A stretch of DNA of 64,000 bases from Novipirellula herctigrandis. Its GTDB lineage: Bacteria; Planctomycetota; Planctomycetia; Pirellulales; Pirellulaceae. How positions within the stretch are numbered: the stretch's first letter is position 1; the number at the start of each line of letters is the position of its first letter. Shown piece after piece: positions 44,644 to 54,619 of this stretch. The notes under the pieces were generated by a model. It had not been told where the DNA came from. It searched no databases and saw only the letters and a list, made by a program, of their open reading frames with translations. Location of the stretch: assembly GCA_007859835.1 (NCBI GenBank), contig SJPJ01000001.1, positions 7,631,958 to 7,695,957 of the forward strand. The letters run 5' to 3'. Made by a program: the position numbers and the translations under genes.

Positions 44644-45761
44644 TCGTTGTCGTACTTTCCGAGTTTCAGTATGACGCTGTTTAATTCTACGCCTCGACGG
44701 AATTTTACTTCGACTTCGTCACCGGGCATTTTTTGATTGATCGCTTCCTGCAAATCTTCGAACTTGGTGACCGTCGTATCGTTGATCCCAACGATCTCGT
44801 CGCCCCGAAGCAAACCGGCCTGTTCGGCTGGTTTGCCGCGCGTGACTTCGTTAATTCGGCATGTGTCCATTCCGTTGTAACAAAGTACTCCCAAAAAGCC
44901 ACCTTGTTTGAAATCGATGTGCAGCCCGGGCAATTGCGTCCGCATCTGATCGACTTTCTCTTTGGGTATGCCGGTTCCCATTAGGCTCAATGAGACGGCG
45001 ATTGGAATCTTGGTGATCTCATCACCGAGTTCGGCTGTCAAATGAACGTAGCGAAATTCAAGCGAATTGACTCGCTCCATTCGCTGGAGCGGCCGGATAC
45101 AGGTGGTGTCGACTTCTCCTTCGACGATCGCGATTGTCTTCAAGTCGGGCATTTCGACTAACCGCTCGATCACTTCGGAGCGAATTGCGGTTCCTTTGAC
45201 ACGTGCGAATTCAATCTTCTTAATCCAACGAAGCCAAGCTAAAGGCTCTAGATCGCCCGACCAACCTTCGTCAATCTGGACGACCATCTCAGGAGTACTG
45301 ATGGCACGAACGAGGAATTTGTCGATCCCAATCGTGATGCCAGCCTGGGCTAACACATTGACAGCTTGCGATTGGCGCATCTCGCGAATCTCTTCCACTG
45401 CGGTCTTTGCCAACGATGCACGGCTGGTGGCTCCCGACTCGCTCACCTTTGTCAAAGCGTCCCACGCGCCGCCCACCTCGTCGGGCGGCTGTTTTAGCGC
45501 GATCTCTGTCAGGCAATGAATGGCGCGGTCAATCGTTTCCAAATCGCCCCGGTCGAGTGCCCCCACGAGCCTCGGCACTGCCGAGGGACCTGCATCAATG
45601 AGTTTGCCGGTTGCCGATTTTCGCCGGTGGAATTGGTCATCGCCGAGTTGCTCGACCCACTTCGTAATTGAATCGTTCGGGGGGGCCTGCGCCGTCAATT
45701 TTGACAAAAAAATTGGGCCAGTCAGGCAAGCTAGGAAAATAGCAAGCAAAAGTCGATTCAT
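44640..45761 (-). CDS. Exported PDZ-domain protein
   Basis: A 373-residue protein from ATG 45761; a start at 45845 would bury the signal peptide (MNRLLLAIFLACLTGPIFLSK). The N-terminal half is helical, HEAT-like (SAVPRLVGALDRGDLETIDRAIHCL); the middle has LRR-like strands (LVEMPDLKTIAIVEGEVDTTCI). The C-terminal PDZ domain reads GFLGVLCYN, VTRGKPAEQAGLLRGDEIVGIN and LQEAINQKMPGDEVEVKFRRG, as in HtrA PDZ domains, but no protease domain is present. It probably binds protein termini in the periplasm. Coupled to mutY by a 4-nt overlap. Confidence 0.85.
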   Translation of the reverse strand: MNRLLLAIFLACLTGPIFLSKLTAQAPPNDSITKWVEQLGDDQFHRRKSATGKLIDAGPSAVPRLVGALDRGDLETIDRAIHCLTEIALKQPPDEVGGAWDALTKVSESGATSRASLAKTAVEEIREMRQSQAVNVLAQAGITIGIDKFLVRAISTPEMVVQIDEGWSGDLEPLAWLRWIKKIEFARVKGTAIRSEVIERLVEMPDLKTIAIVEGEVDTTCIRPLQRMERVNSLEFRYVHLTAELGDEITKIPIAVSLSLMGTGIPKEKVDQMRTQLPGLHIDFKQGGFLGVLCYNGMDTCRINEVTRGKPAEQAGLLRGDEIVGINDTTVTKFEDLQEAINQKMPGDEVEVKFRRGVELNSVILKLGKYDNE

Positions 45762-46013
45762 GCGGCGACCGATGGAGATGACGAAAACGAAGATTGGCTT
45801 TTCTGGGACAGTTGTATCGTATCGACAACCGCCGATACGGTCCAACCCGGTTGTCCGGGATGAGCGTTGTGAAACACGATCGGGCTAGATTCTTTGCCTG
45901 ATTTTGCGTATTTCTCCATTCGCCGTTCTGCGCCCGAGCGGCACGATTGTCTGAAATCTCGCATTTTCGCGAGTCATCTGTTAAGCCCTCGACACTGAAT
46001 TAGGCGGTCTACT

Positions 46014-49000
46014 ATGACCTTTCGATTGGATCTCACCCCCGATTTCGACTGCTGGAACGATGGTGGCCCGATATCTCGCCAGGGCGTTATTGGTGTCGCG
46101 ATGATGATCTTGGTTGCTTTTCAATCGTGGACCAACCGATGCAACGGCCAATACGTTACCTATCCGAGTTCGTATCCAATCGCTTCTCAACCGGTGAGCT
46201 CCTATCCAACTAACTCGTATCCAACCAACTCGTATCCAACCAACTCGTATCCAACTAACTCGTATCCAACTAACTCCTATCCAACCAACTCGTATCCAAC
46301 CAACTCCTATCCAACCAACTCCTATCCGGCGGAGCACCCTGCCCAATCAACATCCGTGGCCTCGACTCCGGTCCATTCCGCCGCATCGAATCAATCGACA
46401 GCATCAAACACAACGATTCCAACAACGGACCTACCACGGAGAGCCATTGCCGAGCCAAAACTGGCATCTCGGTATGACATACAAACCGGGCACGGGCAAA
46501 GCGATTGGTTGAATTCCCCTAAGACCTTCACCTCGCAACCGATCGCGCCGTCACCGTTCACTTCGGTCAACGATCGTCCCTATCAATCAGAGTACGACCT
46601 AACGGCGATCGAATCGGCTCGGCTTAGTGCAGCCCAATTTCGTCGGATTGCACAAAACGCATCCGGCGTCGGTTCGGAAATTACCGCGTCGGTGGCTACG
46701 GAAAACAGCGAATTCGCAGACCGATGGGCACTCTTGGCCGAGCGCTATGGTGTTCTTTCCAATCGAGTCCACGAATCGAGCACTCGACTCGCCACTACCA
46801 CTCGCGACTACGAGGACGTCCAAGCCAAGCTTGATCACTATGGTTTGACTCCGACGGTGGGGATGTTGTTGCGACACAAGAAGGAGCAATTGGCTCATTG
46901 GCAAGCTCATGACACCGTGACACTTTTCACCAACGATGAACTGAGTCGCTCGCGAGCCGAGCAATTGGACATCGAAATGGTCCACTATGATGGCTCTAAC
47001 CCGGTCGAGCAGACGCAGCAGATGATGGCGGCGAATCGATACGAATCCTCGGAAGGTCCCAATAGAATGGTGGGCTCCAACGCCGCCATGGCATCACAAA
47101 TTGAGGAATTGCTGCGTCAAAGAAAACTTTGGCTTGTGGCGTTGGGCGAAGGCTATCAAGACTATCGACAAAAATTGGGTGAACTTGACTCGTCGACCAC
47201 TGCATTGCACGAGTTGACTCACGATTACCAGCGTTTAATCGATCGCCAAGTTATCTGGATTCGCAGCGACGACGCGCTGGCTGTGGACGATGTTCGCAAA
47301 TTCAGCACCGGGCTTGGAGCATTTTTTAATTCCAAGCGTAGTGCCGACTTTGGGTATTCGCTTGGCCAAAAATGGCGAACCGATCCCGTTGCGGGCATTG
47401 GTCTATTGGCATGGATCGTTTTGGTTTTGATGATTCGATGGCGAGCAAAATCGTGGTTGGTTGGAATCGGTAGCCGTACTCGTATGCGTGAGTCAACAGA
47501 CGAGTTGCGAAAGGTTGCGGCAGGCATCTTAACCACCGTTGTTGCGATTGCTTTTCCGACAATTCTGTATTCCATTGCGCGGTGGCTAGGTGAAGGGTAC
47601 GTGTCGGAAGCGACGCTCAATGCGTCCAGTGCCTTCTATGCAGCATGTTTGGTCGTGTTGTCCGTCGAAGTGCCGCGGCAATTGTTTCGCACCTTCGGGT
47701 ACTTTGACAAACACGTTGCTGTGGAGTTGCCACGCCGCAAACGAGCTTGCACTTATCTAATGTTGATCGGTATCGGTTTGGGATTGGCGGCCTACGTGAT
47801 CACGCTGTCGGGTTTGATCGATCATGGAATGTGGCGCGGCAGTGTTGCGCGGTTCGGATTTTTGGCGTCGATGCTATTGGTTGCATGGACCTTCCATTTA
47901 GCGTTTCGTCCCTCCGGCGGATTCTTAGAACCACTGATCGAAAAGTACGGCGGCAGCGTGATCCATCGTATTCGCTTGGTGGTCTATTTGGCCGCGATCG
48001 GTTTTCCGCTTGCGGTCTGTGTCTTGTCGGTACTCGGGTATGGGTTCACTGCCAATGAATTGGTCAAGCGTGCGATGATCACGATGGTTGCTGTTTTGAT
48101 TGGCGGCACGCTATGGTCGGCGGTAAAAATTCTCTCTGCTACTTCGTGGTTGTGGTTGACCGGATCAAAGCAAGAACGCAAATTCGATGAGTATGGCGAG
48201 ATCAAGTCCGAACGCGTCACCGGGACGTTGGCGGAACATTCGCTTGAGCTTAAGCACCAAATGGCGTTTCTGTGCCAATGTGCTTTGGTTGTTGGTGCGA
48301 TTGCCAGCTTAGGATGGCTGTGGATTGATGTGTTCCCAAATGTTCGGATGGGAAATCCGGTGGTCTGGACCGTGGACGATACGGTCCAACAAGCCTTGGT
48401 CGATGCCAGTGGCGAGACGGTGATGGAGACGGTTACCGAAACAACGCCGATTACAGCGATGCACTTGTTGTTGGCTGCAGCGACGTTGTTCGTTGCGTTT
48501 CAACTGGCCAGTCTGTTGCCCGGATTGTTCGACGCTTTGGTGCTTCAACGAGTATCGTTCGATGAAGGGATGGAGCATCTTTCATTGGTGTTCGGACGAT
48601 GCCTGTTGTTTGGCGTTGGTTGCTTTGTGGCTGGGAAATGGATCGGCATTCGATGGCAAGCGATCCAGTGGTTGGCGGTTGGCCTAACCATCGGGCTCGG
48701 CTTTGGTTTGCAGGATATCGTTCGCAACCTGTTTGGCGGAATCATTGTGCTATTTGAAAAACCTGCGAGGCTCGGTGATTTGATCACCGTCGGTAAAGCA
48801 ACCGGACGAGTTGCCTCTCAAAAACTTCGCACAACGGTATTGTCGGATGAAAAGGGACGCGAGGTGATTGTGCCGAACAAGAATTTCGTCAGCGAAGATG
48901 TTGTCAATTGGATGGGCGCCGGTCGACTTAGTGTGATCCCAGTCGAGGTCGCTGCGACTCGCGATGAGCGACCCGCCGATCTTTGTCGAATGTTGCAAGA

Positions 49001-49304
49001 GTTAGTAATCGATCAGCCAGATGTTTTGCTGTCTCCGTCACCACAAGCGACGTTGGTATGCGTTGGAAAAAGTTTTCAGCGGATTGAGATTCAAGCATGG
49101 ATCGAAGAGGGACACGATGCATCCAGTTATCGGTCGACGTTATTAAAGCTGGTTACCAAATTTTTGCGTGAGAACGATTGGCTAGCACCCGCTCAACCGC
49201 CCCAACGACCGATCAGCGAGTTTGCCCATGGATCGACCGAGGATTTACACGGAGATGATCCGTACGGAAGGAAACGAACTCGAAGCGGCAGACGTTCAGC
49301 CTAA
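46014..49304 (+). CDS. MscS-family mechanosensitive channel with N-terminal SYPTN repeats
   Basis: A 1096-residue protein. A signal-like helix (GVIGVAMMILVAFQSW) is followed by eight SYPTN repeats, a Pro/Ser/Thr-rich linker and a helical segment (about 200-430) that may be coiled coil, like the periplasmic part of MscK. About eight to ten membrane helices follow. The MscS core is clear: GLGFGLQDIVRNLFGGIIVLFEKPARLGDLITVG, VLSDEKGREVIVPNKNFVSEDVVNW and a cytoplasmic beta/alpha domain ending near residue 1060. It releases solutes on membrane tension. The start (MTFRLDLTP) has an upstream gap of 252 bp divergent from the PDZ gene. Confidence 0.9.
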   Translation: MTFRLDLTPDFDCWNDGGPISRQGVIGVAMMILVAFQSWTNRCNGQYVTYPSSYPIASQPVSSYPTNSYPTNSYPTNSYPTNSYPTNSYPTNSYPTNSYPTNSYPAEHPAQSTSVASTPVHSAASNQSTASNTTIPTTDLPRRAIAEPKLASRYDIQTGHGQSDWLNSPKTFTSQPIAPSPFTSVNDRPYQSEYDLTAIESARLSAAQFRRIAQNASGVGSEITASVATENSEFADRWALLAERYGVLSNRVHESSTRLATTTRDYEDVQAKLDHYGLTPTVGMLLRHKKEQLAHWQAHDTVTLFTNDELSRSRAEQLDIEMVHYDGSNPVEQTQQMMAANRYESSEGPNRMVGSNAAMASQIEELLRQRKLWLVALGEGYQDYRQKLGELDSSTTALHELTHDYQRLIDRQVIWIRSDDALAVDDVRKFSTGLGAFFNSKRSADFGYSLGQKWRTDPVAGIGLLAWIVLVLMIRWRAKSWLVGIGSRTRMRESTDELRKVAAGILTTVVAIAFPTILYSIARWLGEGYVSEATLNASSAFYAACLVVLSVEVPRQLFRTFGYFDKHVAVELPRRKRACTYLMLIGIGLGLAAYVITLSGLIDHGMWRGSVARFGFLASMLLVAWTFHLAFRPSGGFLEPLIEKYGGSVIHRIRLVVYLAAIGFPLAVCVLSVLGYGFTANELVKRAMITMVAVLIGGTLWSAVKILSATSWLWLTGSKQERKFDEYGEIKSERVTGTLAEHSLELKHQMAFLCQCALVVGAIASLGWLWIDVFPNVRMGNPVVWTVDDTVQQALVDASGETVMETVTETTPITAMHLLLAAATLFVAFQLASLLPGLFDALVLQRVSFDEGMEHLSLVFGRCLLFGVGCFVAGKWIGIRWQAIQWLAVGLTIGLGFGLQDIVRNLFGGIIVLFEKPARLGDLITVGKATGRVASQKLRTTVLSDEKGREVIVPNKNFVSEDVVNWMGAGRLSVIPVEVAATRDERPADLCRMLQELVIDQPDVLLSPSPQATLVCVGKSFQRIEIQAWIEEGHDASSYRSTLLKLVTKFLRENDWLAPAQPPQRPISEFAHGSTEDLHGDDPYGRKRTRSGRRSA
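46201..46320. repeat. Eight tandem 15-bp repeats in the MscS-family gene
   Basis: Units of C(G/C)TATCCAAC(T/C)AACT run from 46201 to 46320 without interruption and encode SYPTN eight times. Only third codon positions and one second base differ, so the number could expand or contract in frame. Confidence 0.93.
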
Positions 49305-49329
49305 AGCCGATTCCCATGCGAGCGATTCC

Positions 49330-50589
49330 CTAAAACCGGCTTGGTGAAAACGCAGTCGCGTCGATGTGCGTGGGGTGGCCTTGGATGATCTCCGTGATCA
49401 ACTTTCCAGTCGCTGTCGCTAGGCTCAATCCGAGCATGTTATGACCGGTCGCCAGAAAAGCGTTCGATAGTCTCGGCACTTGCCCGATGATCGGCAAACT
49501 ATCCCACGTCATTGGTCGCCATCCGAACCATGGCTCTTGTTTGCCAGGCGTGTAAGGTTCGACGAGATAGGGTTTGGCCGAACGCCGCAGTTGTTCAATA
49601 CGCCGCTCGGGAATCGATTCGTCAAAGCCAACAAACTCCATCATCGAACCAAGGCGATAACCATCATCGAATGGTGAAACCCCCACTTTGTGTTCGGGGA
49701 ACAACATCGGGTGTTGAGGGCACCGATTGGGTCGGGCCATCGTCACCGAGTAACCCTTGCCAGGTTCGATAGGAATGCGGCACCCCAATTCCTTGGATAA
49801 AAGGACGCTTTTGGCACCGGTTGCCAATACGTAGTGGTCGGCGGTCATTGGGCCATGCGAAGTTTGCACGCCAGTGATTTTGCCGGACGTTTTCGACACG
49901 TTTTGCAACTCGCAATTTTCAATGAATTTCACGCCGCGACTCTTCAGCTGATTTGACCACGACGAACACAGCAAGTCGGGGCGAACCGATGCATCGCCCG
50001 GGAAATAATACGCACCAGCCAATCCTGGTTTCAACGCGGTATCAAAATCGGTGAGTTCACCACCCCTGATTTGCTCGCTCGAGACACCAAAGTGTTCCGC
50101 CAGAAACCGTTCCGTATGACTAAACGCTCGCATGCCCGCTGTGCTTTGCAAAACGTAAAGCAGTCCCGTTTCTTTCCACTGGCACGACAATTTCTGTTCA
50201 GCAACTATCGATCGATATTCGCTCATTGACGAATCAAGAATCGCCTTTAGATGCTTCCCTGCTGCGAGCATTTGTCGCCGATTGCAGCGGCGAGTGAATT
50301 CCCAGAACCATTTCCACTGATGCAAACTTAACCGCGGTTTTACTCGAAACGGTGCATTAGGATTTAGTAGTGATTTCAGAGCAACGCCAATCGCCTCAGG
50401 TTCGGTTAGCGGCAACACATGGCTTGGGGAAATGTAACCACAATTGCCAAGCGAGCATCCCGCGCCAATTCGATAGCGATCGATCACGGTGACTTGCATC
50501 CCCGCGTTAGATAAATAGTGGGCCGACGCGATTCCAATCACGCCCGCGCCGACCACAATGGCTGATTCGGTGGGGGTTGGTGAGTTCAT
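49330..50589 (-). CDS. FAD-dependent D-amino-acid oxidase/dehydrogenase (DadA-like)
   Basis: A 419-residue flavoprotein from ATG 50589; an upstream in-frame ATG at 50649 overlaps the lyase gene. AIVVGAGVIGIASAHYLSNAGMQVTVIDR is the FAD-binding GxGxxG site; LEPE-like LTEPEAIGVALKSLLNPNAPF, TADHYVLATGAKSVLLSKELG and GWRPMTWDSLPIIGQVPRL (C-terminal flavin contact) follow. Downstream of a proline-racemase-family epimerase it is best read as D-hydroxyproline dehydrogenase. It starts 3 bp past the stop of the lyase gene. Confidence 0.87.
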   Translation of the reverse strand: MNSPTPTESAIVVGAGVIGIASAHYLSNAGMQVTVIDRYRIGAGCSLGNCGYISPSHVLPLTEPEAIGVALKSLLNPNAPFRVKPRLSLHQWKWFWEFTRRCNRRQMLAAGKHLKAILDSSMSEYRSIVAEQKLSCQWKETGLLYVLQSTAGMRAFSHTERFLAEHFGVSSEQIRGGELTDFDTALKPGLAGAYYFPGDASVRPDLLCSSWSNQLKSRGVKFIENCELQNVSKTSGKITGVQTSHGPMTADHYVLATGAKSVLLSKELGCRIPIEPGKGYSVTMARPNRCPQHPMLFPEHKVGVSPFDDGYRLGSMMEFVGFDESIPERRIEQLRRSAKPYLVEPYTPGKQEPWFGWRPMTWDSLPIIGQVPRLSNAFLATGHNMLGLSLATATGKLITEIIQGHPTHIDATAFSPSRF

Positions 50590-50591
50590 CG

Positions 50592-51545
50592 TCAAACGTT
50601 GTTGGTTCCACCTGACCAATTGCTGTACCAACTTTTGAACAACGTCCATTGGGCATGGATGAATTCACGTTGGTTGTCGCTAAGAGCATCTGATGGGTTG
50701 AGTTGGTATTGGTATTCCGGATTGCCTTCGAGGACCATCAAGTATTTGTAGTGGAGAATTAAGTCGGGGCCTTCATCAAACGTCGAGAGGATTTTTAACT
50801 CTGCATCAAGTTCGGTGGCCAATCGCCTTGCTTGGGCGTCCCCTAAAGCCGCTCTTTCGCATAATTCCACTAACCGTAGCACTTCACGCGGCAACGCATT
50901 ACCGACGCCCGTGATCGCTCCTTTGGCACCGCAATTGACGAAACCATGGAACACTTGTGTGTCGACGCCAACCATCAGGGTTAAGTCCGCCGAGCCGCTG
51001 GTTATGTTTTCTGCCGCATAGCTCAACGCATCGGAGCTGCCGAATTCTTTGAAGCCAATTAAGTTTGGATTGTCACAACGGAGATCGGAAAATAAATCGG
51101 CACGAGTTTGGAATCCGTAGTGGGGGCTATTGTAAGTCACAGCGGGAACGTCGGCAGCGGCCTTTGAGATTGCTTGAAAGTGAGTTTTTTGGGAGGGGAT
51201 GGAATTGCCCCGCGAAAGTAATCGGGGGATCACCATTAACCCCGCAGCGCCGACTTGATTGGCGTGTGCGGCGTGAGCGACCGCCAAATGCGGATTTTGT
51301 GCCCCGGTGCCAACCACCACCGGAACACATGCTTTGAGAAGTTGCTCAACGCTTTCTTGTCGTTGTGTATCGGTCAGCAGTGGCCAATCACCCATCGAGT
51401 CACAATAGACAACCGCTCGCATCCCGATTTCAACCAGGTCGCGCCCCTTCCTAACGCGAGCGTCAAAATCAGGTGTTCCGTCAGCGGAACAGGGAGTCAT
51501 CAGTGCCGGAACGCAGCCACAAAAGATATTCGAGGAATCAGCCAT
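50592..51545 (-). CDS. DHDPS/NAL-family lyase, likely pyrroline-4-hydroxy-2-carboxylate deaminase
   Basis: A 317-residue class I aldolase fold enzyme. The Schiff-base Lys is in LIGFKEFGSS, the Tyr in AVTYNSPHYG, and GTGAQNPHLAVAHAAHANQVGAAGLMVI matches the family core. It lies between an epimerase and a D-amino-acid oxidase; in characterised hydroxyproline pathways a DHDPS-family enzyme deaminates the pyrroline product to alpha-ketoglutarate semialdehyde. Lysine biosynthesis is unlikely since no dap partners are adjacent. Confidence 0.85.
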   Translation of the reverse strand: MADSSNIFCGCVPALMTPCSADGTPDFDARVRKGRDLVEIGMRAVVYCDSMGDWPLLTDTQRQESVEQLLKACVPVVVGTGAQNPHLAVAHAAHANQVGAAGLMVIPRLLSRGNSIPSQKTHFQAISKAAADVPAVTYNSPHYGFQTRADLFSDLRCDNPNLIGFKEFGSSDALSYAAENITSGSADLTLMVGVDTQVFHGFVNCGAKGAITGVGNALPREVLRLVELCERAALGDAQARRLATELDAELKILSTFDEGPDLILHYKYLMVLEGNPEYQYQLNPSDALSDNQREFIHAQWTLFKSWYSNWSGGTNNV

Positions 51546-51556
51546 CAGGAAACTAT

Positions 51557-52564
51557 TTACGTTGAAGGTTTTTGATTCAGTGAAGCTTGGTGATAAGGGA
51601 TGCCAAAACGAAATGGGTCTGCCGAGTTAATGATCAATGTTAACTCGCCGTTGACAAACGCTTGGCCTTTTATCGTTGGGATGATGCTGCCAGGCGGAAT
51701 ATCGTTTGCTTGGTTTGCCATTTCGACGGATCCATAGAATCGAGTGTCAAGGATTCCAGCTTGTCGCCAAGTTTGATCAAGATGGAGCCGGCCATCTGAA
51801 AATAGACAAGCCAACTTTGCGCTCGTTCCGGTTCCGCAAGGTGACCGATCGTAGGCGTTGCTGGGACAGAGAACAAAGTTTTTGCTGTCGGCTGACGCCG
51901 GGTCACTGGGCGAATCAAATATTTCCACGTGATCGATTTCGGCCGAGTCTGTTCCAACAATGCCTTGGTCGGCGAGTGATTGGCGAATCGCAATTGCGTA
52001 CTGGGTTAACCTCCCTGCGTGTTCCAAATGCAAGGGAAACCCCGAAGTGTTGTTGACCAGAAAGAACCAATTGCCACCCCACGCGATGTCGCCGACGACG
52101 GTACCCCAATCAGGCACGGATACCGACACCCCAGCGGCGATGCGATAGCTTGGGACATTCCGAACCGAGATCGAGCCGCTATCGTCGACTTGTGCCGTCA
52201 CGCGTCCGGCGGGTGTTTCAATACCGTGGTCCCCCGCAGATATGATTCCTAGATGAACCAAAGTTTGGACTAAACCTATGGTGCCGTGAATACAGCCGTT
52301 AAGGTAGCCGACGCTATTAAAGAAAACCCCGCCCGCTACGCAGTCGTCCCGGTCTGATTCGCATAACAACGCGCCGACCATTGCTTCGTACCCACGTGGT
52401 TCACTCAATCCGCAAGTCCGCAGCCAATCATGATCCCGGCGAAGTTCTTCCCGTTTTTCAAAGGCCGTTCGTCCGGTCAGTTTGGGGCCGCCATCGATGA
52501 CCACACGAGTCGGTTCCCCAGCGGTATGAGAGTCGACAATTCGGATGCTGCGTTGATGTACCAT
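51557..52564 (-). CDS. Proline racemase-family 4-hydroxyproline epimerase
   Basis: A 335-residue enzyme from ATG 52564, with IRIVDSHTAGEPTRVVIDGGP at the N-terminus. Both catalytic Cys are present: NGCIHGTIG (in place of MCGHGTIG) and RSPCGTGTSAKLA. Two Cys mark an epimerase/racemase rather than a dehydratase, which has Thr in the first position. The genes behind it support 4-hydroxyproline epimerase. An in-frame start at 52693 would add 43 residues that overlap the divergent promoter region. First gene of a three-gene unit. Confidence 0.88.
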   Translation of the reverse strand: MVHQRSIRIVDSHTAGEPTRVVIDGGPKLTGRTAFEKREELRRDHDWLRTCGLSEPRGYEAMVGALLCESDRDDCVAGGVFFNSVGYLNGCIHGTIGLVQTLVHLGIISAGDHGIETPAGRVTAQVDDSGSISVRNVPSYRIAAGVSVSVPDWGTVVGDIAWGGNWFFLVNNTSGFPLHLEHAGRLTQYAIAIRQSLADQGIVGTDSAEIDHVEIFDSPSDPASADSKNFVLCPSNAYDRSPCGTGTSAKLACLFSDGRLHLDQTWRQAGILDTRFYGSVEMANQANDIPPGSIIPTIKGQAFVNGELTLIINSADPFRFGIPYHQASLNQKPST

Positions 52565-52737
52565 AATTCGTATGTTAGCCGCAAAAAGCGCAAGTGTGAT
52601 CAGCCAATCGAAACCACAAAACACCACGAAATACTGGCTCGATTCCCCGCGTCGCGTGGTCTCGCCAAGGGGCCTCTTGGTCGCCAACTTCAAAGTCTTG
52701 GCATCGCTTCATGTTCTTGTACCAAAAAATCGACCAC

Positions 52738-52767
52738 CGGACAGTGGAAGGGATTTTTTGCTATAAT
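52738..52767 (+). promoter_or_regulatory. Sigma-70-like promoter for the fucosidase gene
   Basis: TATAAT at 52762-52767 is a perfect -10; CGGACA at 52738-52743 is a 4/6 -35 with an 18-bp spacer. Transcription would begin about 105 bp before the ATG at 52877. It lies in the 312-bp region divergent from the epimerase operon, in which I see no other site. Confidence 0.55.
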
Positions 52768-52876
52768 CTCGACCCCCAGATGATTAGAGTATCGCCGTTC
52801 CTTTGCATCTGGACTTTTCAAAAATTCTGACCAGTGCGGTCAACACCACGACCCAGCTTTCTAGCGAGACAATTTT

Positions 52877-54472
52877 ATGTTTTTGAGACGTTTGGCATCT
52901 GTTCTTTCGATGACCATGTTATGTGCATGTGTGTCCGCGGAATCGCCACACCCTGCGACTGCCCCTCATCCCGCTGTTGCACCAGCGGTCGAGAAAATCA
53001 ACGCTGCGATCAAGGATGGACCCTATGATGAGGAGTGGTCGTCGTTGAAGAAGTATGAAGTTCCACAATGGTACAAGGACGCCAAGTTTGGCATCTTTAT
53101 CCATTGGGGTGCCTACAGCGTTCCGGCGTTCGGCAGCGAATGGTATCCACGCCAAATGTATATCAACAAGGGGCGACGAGGTAGCAACTTCTTTGAACAT
53201 CATTCGGAAAAGTATGGCCCTCAAAAGACATTCGGGTACAAAGACTTTATTCCCCAATTCAAAGCTGAAAAGTTTGATGCAAGCAGTTGGGCGAAGTTGT
53301 TCAAGGAGACCGGCGCACGCTACGTCGTTCCCGTCGCGGAGCACCATGATGGGTTCCCCATGTACGATTGTTCGTTCACGCGTTGGGATGCATCGGAAAT
53401 GGGGCCCAAGCGAGATGTGCTTGCTGAGTTGTCAAAGGCCGTTCGTGACGAAGGCATGAAGTTCGGGTTGAGTAGTCACCGTGCATTCAATTGGATGTTC
53501 TACGTCCGCGACGAATCGTATGATAATGCCGATCCACAGTATGCGGACCTCTACGGGCGACCAATGCCGTTTCTGTTTAAAGAGAACGCTTGGGACTACC
53601 AAAACTTCTTTCCGCCACAAGACGATCAATTCAAAGATGATTGGTTGGCTCGTTCATGTGAATTGGTTGACAAATACAAACCCGAAGTCTTTTGGTTCGA
53701 TTTTGCCATCACTCCCAAACGTGATTTGTCGTACGAAGAGAACTCGTATGCGGGGCACTTGAAGAAGTTTGCGTCTTACTACTACAACCAGTCGACGAAG
53801 TGGAAGGATGGGATTGGGGTCATCAACTACAAATTCGACGCGTTTCCTGAGACAGCCGCCGTGCTTGATAAAGAACGATCGAAGATGGCCGAGATCCGCA
53901 AGCCATTCTGGCAAACCGACACCGCGGTGAGTTCGAGTTCGTGGGGTTACACGGAAAACCAGAAATACAAGAATCCTGATCGGTTGGTCGACGACTTGGT
54001 CGATATTGTCAGCAAAAATGGGTGCTTACTGCTCAACGTCGGCCCTCGTCCTGATGGCACGATCCCCGAGCAAGATCAGGCGATTCTGCGAGCGATTGGC
54101 GGATGGCTGAAAATCAACGGCGAATCGATCTACGAAACAACCTACTGGAAGACCTTTGGCGAAGGCCCCACCACCGTTTCTACTGGACACGTCTCGGAGG
54201 CCAAGGACAAACCGTTTACCGCGGGAGATTTGCGGTTCACCACACGCGATGGTGTGCTCTACGTCACGGGGCTTGCTTGGCCCGAAAATAACCGAATCAA
54301 CATTCGGTCTCTTGGGAAAGATTCGGGCTTGTACGATGGCGAAATCGGTACGATCACCATGCTCGGGTCCGACGAAACCGTGAAGTGGACTCGCAATTCC
54401 GATTCGCTGGAAGTGGCGTTGCCAACCGAAAGGCCTTCGGAATTCGCATATGTCTTGAAGGTAACGAAATAG
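52877..54472 (+). CDS. Secreted alpha-L-fucosidase (GH29)
   Basis: A 531-residue glycoside hydrolase with a signal peptide (MFLRRLASVLSMTMLCACVSAES). KFGIFIHWGAYSVPAFGSEWYPRQMY, YVVPVAEHHDGFPMYD and FGLSSHRAFNW are GH29 hallmarks. The nucleophile Asp is probably in PEVFWFDFAI. GCLLLNVGPRPDGTIPEQDQ and GWLKINGESIYET close the catalytic domain; a beta-sandwich follows. It releases fucose from algal or host glycans such as fucoidan, fitting a marine polysaccharide degrader. No sulfatase is adjacent. Expressed alone. Confidence 0.94.
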   Translation: MFLRRLASVLSMTMLCACVSAESPHPATAPHPAVAPAVEKINAAIKDGPYDEEWSSLKKYEVPQWYKDAKFGIFIHWGAYSVPAFGSEWYPRQMYINKGRRGSNFFEHHSEKYGPQKTFGYKDFIPQFKAEKFDASSWAKLFKETGARYVVPVAEHHDGFPMYDCSFTRWDASEMGPKRDVLAELSKAVRDEGMKFGLSSHRAFNWMFYVRDESYDNADPQYADLYGRPMPFLFKENAWDYQNFFPPQDDQFKDDWLARSCELVDKYKPEVFWFDFAITPKRDLSYEENSYAGHLKKFASYYYNQSTKWKDGIGVINYKFDAFPETAAVLDKERSKMAEIRKPFWQTDTAVSSSSWGYTENQKYKNPDRLVDDLVDIVSKNGCLLLNVGPRPDGTIPEQDQAILRAIGGWLKINGESIYETTYWKTFGEGPTTVSTGHVSEAKDKPFTAGDLRFTTRDGVLYVTGLAWPENNRINIRSLGKDSGLYDGEIGTITMLGSDETVKWTRNSDSLEVALPTERPSEFAYVLKVTK

Positions 54473-54619
54473 CGCGTCACCAATTCAGGCGTTTGTTCCG
54501 GCGGGAGGATTGTCTCGATCGTATCGAAGACTTTCACCCCGCCAGCAGCTCGTTTGATATCGTTCCGCTTCGGCAAAAACTCGTTCGGAATAGCATGAAT
54601 GCCGCGTTCCTTGTTGTCG

